Shown one piece after another: positions 46,937-58,972 of a DNA stretch of 64,000 bases. A program made the position numbers and the translations under genes. The notes under the pieces are model-generated. The model was not told where the DNA came from, did no database searches, and worked only from the letters and a program-made list of their open reading frames with translations. The number at the start of each line of letters is the position of its first letter. The stretch's first letter is position 1. Origin of the DNA: Labia minor (taxonomy: Eukaryota; Arthropoda; Insecta; Dermaptera; Spongiphoridae); contig OY720346.1 in the NCBI GenBank assembly GCA_963082975.1, positions 43,191,296 to 43,255,295 on the forward strand. The letters are read 5' to 3'.

Positions 46937-47444
46937 GTAGAAGTAGTGCAAAGCAATCTCCAGGTTTTGCTAGCCTTTCCTGGTGAGTTGACATTCACAA
47001 CCCTGATTATATCTTATCTTATTATGCTAGCTAAAATTGTATATATCTATCTATCTATCTATTTATCTATATTGGTTCTCAAAAACCGCTCTAACGATTT
47101 TTTTCAAATTCACACTAGATATAGTATTTATAAAGAAAAATTAAGTTTTATTGATGATATCTCTTGAAACATTCAGCTTCATTATTAATTTCTTAATTGA
47201 AAATTATATATGGAAAACGTCAAAATTGGCATCCATTTTTATTTGTATTAATATTTTTTTTTATTTAAAATATTTTAAAATTTATTATTTAATTTCGAAA
47301 TAAAATTAAAAATATTTATTTTTAATAAAATATATATAGATATTTATTAATCTCTCTCAAAAAAAAAAAATAAATAAAAAACATCAAATACTGCTAAGAC
47401 AGTAAAAAAATGACAATTTTTTATCTAAATATATATAGTACAGA

Positions 47445-47510
47445 GGCTAGAGTGATGTTTTAACGAGTGGATTTCGTCGGTTCGAAACTCGCCGGGTGAA
47501 TCGTTATTTA
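47445..47510 (+). other. tRNA-like sequence inside B3
   Basis: GGCTAGAGTGATG resembles an A box, and GTCGGTTCGAAACTCGCCG contains a consensus-like B box (GGTTCGAAACT). Spacing is about 40 bases. No convincing cloverleaf; probably a SINE or tRNA relic captured by the B copy. Confidence 0.35.
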
Positions 47511-47897
47511 AAAATGAAAATAATGATTTTGTTATTTTTTTTTTCTTTTTATCTATTGTTTACTTTTTAATAAATTACTATTTTATATTTATTTATTCAT
47601 TGTTCTTTTATTAATTAAGTTTTAGATAGTTTTATAATTTTTAATATTTTTTCAATAAAATATTATTTAATATATTTATTAATATTATTTTATTTATTAT
47701 TATTGAGTACCCGAAGTTCCATTCATTTTAATCAGATTGATGCAATGATGCAACAGTTAATAATTGTAATATTGTAATAAATTTCTATCTTGAAAATTGT
47801 TACATATTATTCAGGATATTTTAAAAACAATTTCTTTCTTTAATTAATTTTCATTTTTTCTATAAGTCAGATATATTTCCAAATATTAAATAATTTT

Positions 47898-48505
47898 TGA
47901 AGTGAAAACTTCTTTAGCGGCGTTGAGCACTTTTGCGGGATGGGGAAAAAGTATAGAACTCGCGTGATCGTGACCAACACCATGAAGCTAGCACATTACG
48001 TCTGCTTTCAAATTTCTTATAACAGAGCGCGAAATTTGAATTGTCATTAGAACTGTTTTATAAATTATCTCTAACATATAAATATATATTTATTATGTAA
48101 AGTTCATTTCATATATACATATATAATCAAAATTATACGAAATGAACTTCACATAATAAATATATATTTTATGTTAGAGATAAGAATTATAAAACAGTTC
48201 GTATTGCAATATTTTAAACAAAGTTGTGTATTTATATATATATAAATATAAGTTACAAATTTGTTTAAAATATATGTTTAAAATAATATATAAGTTATAT
48301 ATATATACATGCATATGAAATTCATCTTTCTCGTGAAATAGCGCGAATTTCGTCTGTTTTAAAATTTCTTACGCAGAAGTTTTCACTTCTGTCGGCCAGT
48401 CCCACGACTGCCAATTTTGCTTTTTTAATTCCGAAAAGCTGCAAAGCACGTTTTTTTTCTTTAGTTTGTTTTATAACCACTTGGGGCGCTAAACAGTTTT
48501 TCAAA
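47898..48505. mobile_element. Unclassified insert with long inverted repeat, inside B3
   Basis: The core 48048-48200 is an imperfect palindrome: GAACTGTTTTATAAATTATC TCTAAC... on the left and GTTAGAGATAAG then AATTATAAAACAGTTC on the right, with arms of about 70 bases. It is flanked by GC-richer segments. GAAGTGAAAACTTCT at 47898 recurs inverted at about 48374-48390, and GTCTGCTTTCAAATTTCTTA recurs in direct form (with changes) at about 48352. This layout suggests a foldback or MITE-type transposon. The short minus-strand frame at 48322-48504 is not recognised. Confidence 0.55.
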
Positions 48506-48779
48506 AAAACACTATAGAAAAAAAATATATGTACCTATATATTATATATTTATGTATTATTGAGGAGCACAAGTTCATTAATTTTAATCAGATTGATGCA
48601 AATGTGTAACATTTAATAATTGTAATAAATAATTAAAGAATTGTGTATCAATATTTTTTAAAGGGTAGAGCGAGAGCTCGGTGTCCCAGGTATTAATATT
48701 ACCAGCCAAATCCAATAATAATGAATCATTTTTTTTAACTTAAGTACCGAGCCGAGGCTCGGGGTCCCGGTACTATATA

Positions 48780-50715
48780 TTAAACTTAAAAAATGCTTAA
48801 GTAAAAAAAAGAAAAAAATGTAAATAAAATTAAATATAATTAAGTAAAATTGTAATAGCGTATCAATAAATGATCGCAAAAGAAACAATTTAATTTTGTA
48901 AATATTATAACTTTCATCTTTTATATGTTCTGATAAATCAAATTTTGTAAAAATTTTGGTTAATAAACATACTCTTTAAATTGAAAATTGAAAAAGAAGT
49001 AGTACAAAGACGGTTTCGGGGGGTTGACGTAGAGATTGACAAAGGAAGGGGATAATAAAAGATAAAAGTCAGGTACTACCTCAGAATATATGCAATATAT
49101 GCAATGTGGATTTCCCATTCAAAAAACAAAAGAAAATATGATTGTTGCACTATTTGATATTCATATTTATTTGAGCTGATAATTAAGAAGATAACGTAAT
49201 AATATAAAATCACTAATTTAAATTTTTAAAGCATAGTTTATGAGTTGGAGGACATTTTTTGGCAACATTTTTTATCATTTATATGTCATCCATTTAAAAG
49301 AATATATTTAATTTTTATTAATTATTTATAATATTTAAACAAAAAAAAAATAATCAAATCAATTTATAATTAATAAATAAATTATTGACATTGTTTAAAT
49401 TACATATATAATTAAATTATTTTTTTTTTAGGTTTATTATAGTGATTTATATAAAATGAAATTTTGAATATATTACATATAAATTGGAAAATCCCATTGA
49501 ACTAATTAATAATTAATTTATTTATTAATGATCAATGCATGGTTATCAAATATTTGTGTAATTGTGGATAATACTTAAATCAATAATTTTTTGTCAAGGT
49601 TAGCTTAATAAGGCTGACATATATATATATTATATATATATATACATTCTACTACCAATATACTTCTCTTACCCCTTTTCCACCCTACCCTTCTCATCCA
49701 CCACCGTTCATTCACTTAGTCCTTAACCTGATACCTACTTATCTTACGTCAAGACAATAAATTATCCAAAATGGACAGACAGTGTGGATTCGATTACAGG
49801 CATAAAAGAGATAACAAACACACCGATGTTGACATTGTTATTTAATATGATAGTTGTATCATATAAAACAAATAAAAACACGTTTCATTAATTTATTAAA
49901 TTCCATTGAAACAAAAAAAAAAAAAAGAAAAAACTAAAATAGTAAAATTAATGAATTAGTGAAATCGAAAATTGATTTAATACTTGAGAAAGTATATATT
50001 CATATAATCATTTTTGTTCACATTAATAGAGAAAAATCAATATTCTATATTCATATAAAAGAATATAATATAATGTTTATTGATTTTGTTATTATTTAAA
50101 GGTGACTGTTGATTGGAGATTTTTAGATTCAAGTGGTATTTGGCTTATTTCTATCCTCCATTGAGGAAGGCGATGGTGGAGGGTGATGGAGAATGCCGTC
50201 ATCCAGGACGAAATTGAAACATTTATAATTTACTAAAAGGGGATGGATGGGAATAGCAACAGTAAGTGCTAGTAGACCTATTCCTTGGTCTTACCCCTTC
50301 ATTGTGGATGAGTTAAGGTAAGAGGGTAGGTGAGGGGAAGAAATTACAACTCTATTTTATCGACAATCAATTATACAAGTGCTCTCCCTTACTCTCTTTC
50401 TTATTTCTTTCTTATCTCTCAGCATTATTTTTTATTTTCCTTTTTCTTTAGTTTTTTTTTGTTATTGTCGTCTGACAACAAGTTATTTCTACTTTAATAG
50501 ATTATTATTATTAATAGGTTAGTTTTCTTTTTTCCATCTTTTTTTAGTGACAACAAACATTTATTTATTTATCTTCTCAAAATTTAAATTGGTTTCATAA
50601 GAAAAAAGGTATATGAGTATTACAGATGGGCGTTGGCAAATAATTATTATTATTCAATCACTTAATCCCCTTTACAATTGATTCATTAAATATATTCTAA
50701 TATTTCCTAAATATA
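48780..50715. other. Low-copy AT-rich DNA
   Basis: No gene recognised. The GC-richer island 50110-50345 and the smaller 49000-49085 are single copy. A (TA)n palindrome lies at 49619-49646. Confidence 0.4.
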
Positions 50716-50717
50716 TA

Positions 50718-51617
50718 TCTTAATCTTATATTATTATGCTAGCAAAAATTGTTTATATATATATTTATATCTTTGATATATTTATTATTCCCCTAACCCA
50801 AAAAGAAAATTATTCATGAACTTACCAACATACACCCTCCATTCCAAGAGAAACCTAACTTTAAAAAAAAACAAAAAACCAATGTACATTTTGGAACAAA
50901 TCACTTTTATTAATCAATGTATTCCCCTTCTGCATCGATACACAAATTTGCACGCTCCAACAAGTTGTCAAACGACTTCTCCATGTCCTTTATTGGAATG
51001 GTCTTTAGGACGTCGGTCGTCGCCTTCTCAATGTCTTCAATCGATGCGTGCCACTTTCCTTTCAACGCCAAATGCAGTTTAGGGAACAGATAGAAGTTGC
51101 ACGGAGCCAGATCTAGTGAATAGGGCGAATGATGGAAAGGAATATCGTGATTTTTGACCAAAATTCAGTTACAAGTCGCAAACGATGTGATGGTGCATTA
51201 TCGTGCAAAAGAGTCCAACTGCCGATTTCTCGATATGCTGGCCGAATACGACGAATTCTTGCCAGCAAACGCTTCATGACGCCTAAGTAAAACTCTCCAG
51301 TGGCTACAAGTCACGATAAATTAATTTTAAACTTAGATTGCAAACACCATTTGCAACGGGTTCGATTATTGATTAATATTTTCTAAAACAAAGTAAGTAA
51401 TATTATTTATATTTAAATTTATATTTTGAAAAATAGTGCAATTTGCAAATTTGATTCAAAAGGAAAATCCAAATGAAATAAAAAATATACTGATTGAATT
51501 AAAATGAAAAAAAAAACTCATTTATCAATTGTAATAAATAAAAAATTGTAAGATTTTTAAAGTTTATAATAATAAATTGTATAAATTTGTTAAAGGGTCG
51601 ATCGGTGTTCCAGGAAC
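50718..51617 (+). mobile_element. Helitron-like family B, copy B4, split by a mariner
   Basis: The left piece has the B start (TCTTAATCTTATATTATTAT then GCTAGCAAAAATTG). The right piece ends with a decayed B-type terminus, GGTCGATCGGTGTTCCAGGA AC, directly abutting the next B copy. The interior is largely a mariner fragment. The 3' hairpin is weak, so the 3' border is uncertain. Confidence 0.5.
50822..51312 (-). mobile_element. Mariner 3' fragment inside B4
   Basis: The minus strand encodes FYLGVMKRLLARIRR, then SWTLLHDNAPSH (second catalytic D), a one-base frameshift around GAATTTTGGTC, then SPYSLDLAPCNFYLFPKLHL (third catalytic D), GKWHASIEDIEKA and a natural end at NLCIDAEGEYID*. This is the C-terminal half of a mariner transposase. 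The N-terminal half is missing, and no matching inverted ends were found. Confidence 0.85.
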
Positions 51618-52627
51618 TCTTATCTTATTATACTAGGAAAAATTGTATATATTTTTACCGACCGACGATAGTAAGGGAGGTATTGTTTTCACACCAAATT
51701 TTACATATGGAGATTTTTACATATTACATATTTACACGAATGCATTTTCTTAACAGAAAAAAGTATTTTTAGCATGATGTCTGTCCGTCCGTCCGTATAG
51801 ATGTGTACAGCCTGAACGGCTCAACGGATTTGGATGAAATTTGGTATATTTACTTAATGCATCAGTGAGATGAATTGATCAACTTTTAGTGCAAATCCGG
51901 AAACCGGAAGTGGTAGTATTAGCGATTGACGATAGGAAGGTGAGGGTTATTTTCGCACCAAATTTCACATAAGGAGATTTTTTACATATTACCACGAATC
52001 ATGCACTTTGTATTGGTTTTATTATCGAGAAAAATCATTTTTATTAGTTTTTTTCTTAATTTAAAATTATATGACGTCATCCAGCCATTCATGACGTCAC
52101 AGCCTGGTCTTACATATATATTATAAATAAAATAAAATTAAAAATTTTTTGTTATATGTTATATCCATATCTGTTTTTTATTACATTAATAGATATATTA
52201 AAATTTTTTGTAATTGTTTCTGTAGCTGGAAATTTCTTTATTTAAAATAGGAATTTTAATAATAAAAAAAATGGCGACGGACAGTTTCCTTAAATAAAAA
52301 ATATTAAAAATAAAATAAAATTAATTTATTTAAAATAAAATTAATTTATTTTATTAATATTCTGTAATCAAATGACGAAATATATATTATGTTATATCCC
52401 CCCCCACAGGCCATACTTTTCTGTCTTCCAGTGAATACGTACGTTTAAGAGCTGAATGTTTTATGAATATTTTTTTTTTAACTTATGTTCTTTTAAATTA
52501 TTTGAAATTGTTTCATATATTTTGTCGTTTATTTATTTTAAATAATAATCTTAATCTTAAATATTCATAGTTCATAAGGAATAATTTTTTTAAAGTACTG
52601 AGCGGCGGCTCGGTGAACCAGGTACTA
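51618..52627 (+). mobile_element. Helitron-like family B, copy B5, chimeric with family A
   Basis: The first 34 bases are the B start (TCTTATCTTATTATACTAGG then AAAAATTGTATATA). An A element follows at once (51652). From about 52236 the sequence is B again (TTTCTTTATTTAAAATAGGA, as in B1) and ends with the hairpin GAGC-GGCG-GCTC and GGTACTA at about 52620-52626. The A 3' end is missing at the junction, so this is either an insertion with deletion or a template-switch chimera. Confidence 0.7.
51652..52236 (+). mobile_element. Family A copy A9, lacking its 3' end
   Basis: Begins TTTTTACCGACCGACGATAG and has the GTCC region, CGGCTCAACGGATTTGGATG, the second block and both TGACGTCA sites (about 52072 and 52091). 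It stops after CTGTAGCTGGAAATT. The subterminal inverted block and the 3' hairpin are absent. Confidence 0.85.
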
Positions 52628-52629
52628 CT

Positions 52630-55600
52630 ATAATTAAAAAGTGAAAAGAATAATTCAATAATGATTTTCATTATTATTTATTAATTATATAATATGCAAG
52701 TGACAATATTAATTTTCCCTTTTTAAATGGTAATTAGGGTTTAAAATGTAAATTATTCAGATCGTATCGTATAATCTCCTCTCTAAGACCATCTTCCTTT
52801 ATAAACTAATTGCCTAACACCTACCTTTCTCTACATATCATTGCTTATTCAAACAAAATCTTTTTGATTTAATTAATAATATGTTTTGTTCTTTTTGTTT
52901 TCGTTTCTTCATTTGTACATTTGTAGTTAATAAACTAAAAAAAAAATATAAATAAAAATGACAAAAAATAATAATTAAATATACATTAGGAAGAAGAGGA
53001 ATAGTAATATTGATTATAATAATAATAATAATTATTATTTTTTTGGTCTTGTGAAAGAAAATGGACATGTTATTTAATATTTATATAACAAAAACAAAAT
53101 AATAATATTAATAATAATAATAAATGAGTAGAATTATCCATGTAGATAAAATTAAATACATACCTAATATTTTTATATTAGGTATGTAATAATATTTTGT
53201 TAACATAATCAAGTAATAAACTAAATAAATAATAAAAATGACTAGTACAAATATTATTTATTTCATTTTTTTAAATGTAGGTTATAATTCGAGTTTTAAT
53301 TCTACAAATGACTATATATATATAGATATGTATAAACACCGAAATTATTATTATTATTATTAATTATATACAAGATAAAATTTTACAAAATATTCTTTAA
53401 AACAAAACAAAAAACTTAAATAAATTATAATAATTTTTAAAAAAAATATTTAAAAGAGGACAGATGCAGATTGTATTTATTTGGAGAATTAATTTTTTAT
53501 TTAGAATATTACTAGTATAAAATATATAAACAGTTTAATCATATATTTATATAAATAATTAAACCTCTATATAGCTTATTAATAATAATAATCATAAGAA
53601 ATTAATTTTTTAATAAATTTTATATATTATTTCCCGCCAAAAGATAATAATTCTAACAATGTTCTTTCAATAATCAAAACGATTCAATAATTTAATTATT
53701 AAAGCAGGTTTAATTGTTATATAATTGTATTTTGAATGAAACAGATTGGTGGAGAAGGGAAAGGGAGTAAAAGAGGGGTAGAGAAGAGGGGTGTCCAATA
53801 CTCTAGAGTTTGTTAGTTAGTAAAATTTCTTTGTAAAATTAATCCCGAGTGGAAATTATTAATAGTATTATTAGCGTAATGCAATTTCCGTCTCTAACTG
53901 TAGCCACTTTATTACTATTCCAATTATAAAGTTTGGTTCGTTGATTCGATCACAGAGGGGAATGGTGATGAAAGGGATGAGAGTATGGTGGGGTGGATAT
54001 AGGGAGGCAGTCAAATGGAAAGAGAGTGGCATGGCATGGGAGGAGGGGTGCTACTGCTGCTGAGCTTTATTTCCATTTTAATTGAATTCTATAACGAATT
54101 ATTATAGCAAATCATTAGAAGACATCAGAATTAAAGAGAAAGAGTGCTGAATGAATGAAGAGAGACAAAGAGGGAGAGAGAGTGGGGGTTTGAAGGGTGA
54201 AGGAGAGAGAAGGTGAAGATTAATAATCTTTATGAATATAATTTTTATTCTGAATGAATGATTGAAATTGAAAAACTTTTATCTATATTAGAATTATGAG
54301 AATTACGGTATGTATATATAAATATATAAGTATAATATTGTAACAATTCTTATAAATTTAAAATTAAAAGGGCGTTATCGGTGTCACAGATTATTAATGA
54401 TTTTATCACTGATTGTACATTGAAATGAGTAATTGTTTCTAATATTCAACTTAATTTTAAGATTAATCCATATATACAAGAGAAAATTCTCTTAGATTTT
54501 AAATTGTTGTTTTAATTTGCGAAATAGAAAAAAAAATTCAATGAATTCGAAAAATACACATCAGCAATATTCTTCCTTATCTATCCTGACCTATTTCATT
54601 CTGTCTCAATCCCCCCTCCCACAAGATTTATGTTTAAATCTTTAAATTAAAATTAAATAGAACAAATAAAAAATATTATTTGAAATTTGAAATTGTATAT
54701 TAAAAATTGAAATGCAATGAAAATATGAATTATATTTAAAAATATTTTTCCTAAATAAATACTTAAATATTGTTTTTAGGTTGCGTAAAATAGAGAATCA
54801 AAATTATGGATATACATAAAAAAGTTTTATTTTAAAATGTTAGAAAATACGAGTAATTTCATATAAAATGTATATTACGTATATATATTCTTTGATAATT
54901 GATTATATATACCATATATATATATTGAAATAAATTTCCTTCGTTATTTTTTCATCATTTGCTCTCTCTCTCTCTCACTCTTTCTTCCAATATACATACA
55001 TTTATATATAAGATATATATATATATATATCTTTCTTAAAGAGCTCGATTTTATTTTTATTTTGAATTTTCGATTTGCATATCTAAACAAGAATTCTTTC
55101 TCTTTTTTATTTTCATCTTCTTCCTCTTCTTCTCTTCTTCTTCTTCTTTTTCTTTCAAGCTACGTGATTTTAAATTCTATTTGAATTGACTGACTTGTTG
55201 CCAGCCTAACCACATTTTTAGTCAAACGAAAAAAAACAAATAAAAAATAAAAGGGCATCTAAGAAAAAAAAAATAACAATTTGGATTGGAGATGAAGTTT
55301 TCAATGAAAAAAAAAAGAATGGAATTGACGAAGGCATGGTCGTCGTATTTTTGGATGTGGTGTCGGGAGTGGATAGGTTGAGATACATGGGGGGAGGGTG
55401 CTTAACCTGACAGCTGTGTGGTCAATAGAGGAAAGAAAACATCTCCACATTGACTCACTTGCTTCTATCTACTAGCAATGAAGATGAAGTCAAGAATAAA
55501 AAAAAAAATATATCAAGACTCAAAGAGTGAATCAAAACACACTTTTAGACAAACAAACATACAAACAAAAAAGAATTTTAAAAAATGCAAAGTAAAGAAA

Positions 55601-57080
55601 ATGATAATATAAAAATATCTGGCTATATTACTTATTATACTTAGTTTTAACAAGAAATTTAAATATAAAAAATATTAAAAAATTTATTAATTAAATTTTA
55701 TTTTTATTCAAGTGAAAAAAATAAATGAGTTTATAAATTAACTGTGATTTTTAAATTAACAGGTCTAAAAAATCTCTAAAAAAAATTCAACTTGACCTTT
55801 TTATTTCATTCAGTCTATTAATAAGAATAATAATAATTAAATAAAAAACTAATGACATTTGATAAGCATTGAATTTTTATTAATATATTTTTTCTCTTTC
55901 TAATAAATTATAAAATAACATCCTTTTTCAATTTCCTTTCCCATACGTCACTCCGCTTGGACCTCCTCCTCCTCTTCATTTCTTTCACCCTCATTTACAT
56001 CAATGTTTGAAAAAAATGTATAAAAATGCATATTAAAAAAAAGCAAAAAAATAAAACAAATCTAATAATTTATTTAAATGATTTTTCAGCCTTTTAACCC
56101 CTTTAAACAAAAACAACAACTAATTTTTTTTAATACTGAATGATGATAAAAAAAGTATTTTATATTTGAGTGTATTTAAAGAATGAAAACTTATATATAT
56201 ATATAATATTTTACCATTCTATATTTGTTCTTTATATATATGTATATTTGAAAATATATTTCAGAGAAATTATATATATTACAAATGAAATATTAATGAT
56301 ATTAATCAAATTAAATATTATTTTCGATTGATTGCAGAAGGGACGTTATAATAATAATAATATTAATTTAGCTGCAGAGGTTTATGATACGTAGAATTGG
56401 TAGAGAGAATGGAGAGCTGAGTAATCATCAGAACTGACTGATAGAGGGGGTGTGAAGAGGTTTATTAGTCGTTTGGGTGGAGGTGGTTGATGCCCATCTC
56501 ACGTATTGGCTTGTCCAAATAAGACCTCCCCCATTCTATATCCACCCCTCCTCCCCAAAAGAAGGTCAAGCCCCCAAAACTTGCCCTCGACTAAAAGCCT
56601 CATTGAATTACGTTCCAACTCTCCCCAGGCCTTCTCTCTCTCTCTCTTTCTTACTTTTTTTTCAATAAGTTCACCTCAGGAGGGGCTTTAACGAACGAGG
56701 AGGTGCTCAAGAAAAAGAGAGAGAGAGAGAGAGAGAAAGAAAGACATTAAGAATAAAAAAAAGAAAATAAAAGTAAAAGAAAAAAAAATGAAGGGTAAAG
56801 AGGGGGTGAAAAAAGGTATTCAAGAAGAAAGTAATAAAGATTAATGGAAGTTAAATTAATTACACATACTATATTTTTTAAAAAACAAAAACAACAACAA
56901 GAGAGACCAAGAAATGAAAATATAAATAGGATATAAAGAGAAATTATTGTCTTTATTTAAATAAGAATCAAGTATAATAATAAATGATTTTTTTTTTCAT
57001 TTTTACTTTGTCTCATTTAAATTGGTTAAATATGATTTTATTTATCATAATGAAATATCGATAGAAACATTATATATATA
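52630..57080. other. Low-copy AT-rich DNA, probably intron of the beat-like gene
   Basis: About 4.5 kb downstream (in gene direction) of the Ig exon. A perfect hairpin ACATACCTAATA / TATTAGGTATGT lies at 53158-53188. GC-richer single-copy islands are at 53735-54230, 55310-55450 and 56380-56700; the last ends in (GA)n. Polypyrimidine sequence (TCTTCT repeats) lies at 55110-55160. I looked for the second half of the Ig domain and found none. Confidence 0.45.
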
Positions 57081-57085
57081 TTATG

Positions 57086-57092
57086 TACTTAC
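57086..57092 (-). promoter_or_regulatory. 5' splice donor of the beat-like exon
   Basis: On the minus strand the sequence reads GAT then GTAAGTAC, a near-consensus GT donor directly after the aspartate codon. It ends the exon in phase 0. The open frame continues only a few codons into the intron before a stop, as expected for read-through. Confidence 0.8.
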
Positions 57093-57310
57093 ATCAATGG
57101 TGGCTCCCTGGACTGGATAATGTCGATAAGCAGGTGTCCTATCCCGGATATACTGGAACAAGCGTTGCCTACCCTTTAACCATTCGACTTTGTGCAACGC
57201 TTCTGGAGCAACCGTATGCTCGCATCGTAACGATGTAGAACTCCCACGCAAAACCCACCGAGGAACTTGTAACGCCACCTCAAAGGGCGGTTTCTCAAAC
57301 GCAACACCAT
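57093..57310 (-). CDS. Internal coding exon, beaten-path (beat)-like Ig domain protein
   Basis: This is the only convincing host coding exon in the window. Read on the minus strand it begins after a TTTTTTTACAG acceptor (AG at 57312-57311) and ends at a GTAAGT donor starting at 57092. That gives 218 nt, entering in phase 1 and leaving in phase 0. The exon encodes about 72 residues: an N-terminal VALQVPRWVLRGSSTSLRC stretch with the first Ig cysteine, then KVEWLKG with the core Ig tryptophan, then LFQYIRDRTP and a YPVQGATID ending. The order V-P-x-x-V-x-R-G, C, K-V-x-W, Y-I, then F/Y-P-x-x-G-x-x-I-D is the signature of the first Ig half-domain in beat proteins, which are secreted or membrane-anchored axon-guidance ligands that bind Side-family receptors. 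The second Ig cysteine (YxC) should lie in the next exon at lower coordinates, which I did not find. Codon use is clearly less AT-rich than the surroundings. The family assignment is by remembered motif; another Ig-superfamily protein is the alternative. Confidence 0.8.
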
Positions 57311-57322
57311 CTGTAAAAAAAT
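57311..57322 (-). promoter_or_regulatory. 3' splice acceptor of the beat-like exon
   Basis: On the minus strand a T-rich tract ending TTTTTTTACAG precedes ATGGTGTTGCG. The ATG here is not a start codon: the frame that gives the Ig sequence splits it (phase 1), so one base of the first codon comes from the upstream exon at higher coordinates. Confidence 0.8.
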
Positions 57323-57374
57323 AAATCAAATAAATTGTTTCATTGTTTCAACATTGTTTCTTCATTTTATAATA

Positions 57375-57925
57375 GTTGATATGTAGGCGTTGCATGACCT
57401 CTATGCTTCTCCAGATCCGTAGTAATTAAAACCTTAAAACTTTCCATTTAAGAAACAATATTGAAAATTATCATTTATTTTTAAATTAACTTCTTAGGAT
57501 GACGTTCTCCTTTAAGAATGTTTTCTTATAAGTTAATGTGATTCCCTGTTTTGAAAAAAAAAAAAAAATAAAGCCCGATGATCCCATATGATGATACCAT
57601 ACTGTCATTTTGTTGCAGTGTCATGAATAAGATTCTTATAAGTATATATGAGCCAAAGAAGGATAAGGTCACCGAGGAATGGAGGAGACTGCATAACAAG
57701 AAATTGCATGACCTCTATGCATCTCCAGATAGTTAGAGTAATAAAATTGAGAAATCTGCGATGGACAGGGCAAGTGGCTAGAATGGGAGAAGAAAGAATG
57801 GTGAAAAAAAATATTGTTGGGGAGACCGATTGGGAAACGTCCGCTTGGAGGACCAAGGACGGAGAAATCTGCGATGGACAGGGCAAGTGGCTAGTTTTGA
57901 GTTCCGTAGAGCTACAGAATTAAAT
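57375..57925 (+). mobile_element. LINE 3' fragment with internal 33-bp duplication
   Basis: The coding-like part reads MSQRRIRSPRNG in one frame and, in the LINE frame with breaks, EPKKDKVTEEWRRLHNKKLH, DLYASPDS, then NLRWTGQVARMGEERMVKK and TDWETSAWRTK. The segment around GAAATCTGCGATGGACAGGG CAAGTGGCTAG occurs twice (about 57750 and 57863), a local tandem-type duplication. The upstream 200 bases match 5015-5220. The 3' end (GAGCTACAGAATTAAATAGA) is followed by a GATA run, a common LINE target or tail feature. Confidence 0.8.
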
Positions 57926-57929
57926 AGAT

Positions 57930-58968
57930 AGATAGATATTTGATATTTAGATTTTATCCGTTCAATTTGGAAGCAATCAACATGACAAGAAATACATGGA
58001 CTGGATAATAAGTACCTACATATATAATATAATATAGGTAATATCATACGATCATTAATATAACATTTTAACAATTCCGAAACTTATAAAGTAATATGTG
58101 CATAAAATATACACCTACTCAGTGTATAATTAAATTAATTAAAATATAATTTTATGCATAATTATTTGATTTGAAATATTCTATTAAATTATTAAAAAAT
58201 AATGGAATGATAAAAAAAAATTAAATTTATATGAATAAATAATATAAAAATATCTACATTAACATGTGAATTCATAAAAAAATATCATCTGTTTCTTTTT
58301 ACTACTATGTATTTACATTTTATTTTTTTATTTATTTATTTATTTTTTTTCGTTTTGTTTTGTTCAATTATCTATGAGTGCATGAGCTGGGATGGGTTTA
58401 TAATGGGAAAATGAGAGGAAGGGCAGATACAAATATAAAAGAAGGGTTGAGGGATGAATGTTTGAATTTCATATATATATATATATATAGTTTCATATAA
58501 ATTGGAAAATTTCATTTCAATTTCGATAAAACTCAGGTGTTTGATTTATTCAATCTCAATTGAATTATCAATACAATAGATAAATATTTATATAGACATA
58601 AAATATCACTAATATGTACTTTTTTATTATGGAATAAAAGAAGCTATTTTGATTATAATGAAAATCTGACTAGAAGACTGGAATTTTTTTAATATTCGAA
58701 AATCCATTTAATGACAATAAATATAGAAGGTATGAGAGCTATATAATTAATTTTTTAAATTAAAAAATTAATCTATTATTTTTGTATAAATTTTGATAGG
58801 TGAAAAAAAAGTTGAAAAGAGGTTAGGGTCTAAATATCCCATATTCCAGGAATATAGGTTAAATGGATTGGAAAAAATCTGAATGAAGCGCAAATCTTTA
58901 TCCATCTATAAATAATAAAAAAAAATAATAATAAAGATTGTATAATATTTATTTTTCACAAAATTATA
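57930..58968. other. Low-copy AT-rich DNA
   Basis: (TA)n at 58471-58489. No gene recognised. If the beat-like gene has an exon upstream of 57310 in this stretch, I could not see it. Confidence 0.45.
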
Positions 58969-58972
58969 TATA

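Larger units (their letters stand above)
47012..48776 (+). mobile_element. Helitron-like family B, copy B3 (1.77 kb, with inserts)
   Basis: Starts TCTTATCTTATTATGCTAGC with a TATC microsatellite. It shares GGTTCTCAAAAACCGCTCTA and CACTAGATATAGTATTTATA with B2. It ends with GAGCC-GA-GGCTC, GGGGTCCCGG and TACTA at 48771-48775. The element is three times the length of B2: the segment AATCAGATTGATGCAATGAT occurs at about 47729 and again (slightly altered) at 48578, and the sequence between them, including a long inverted repeat, looks like an insert or a partial duplication. The CRE site has decayed to AAACGTCA. Confidence 0.75.

Noticed and set aside
57305-57310. ATG at the beginning of the beat-like exon as a translation start
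   Set aside because: The ATG directly follows the acceptor AG but is out of frame with the Ig sequence (phase 1 entry), so it is not the start codon.
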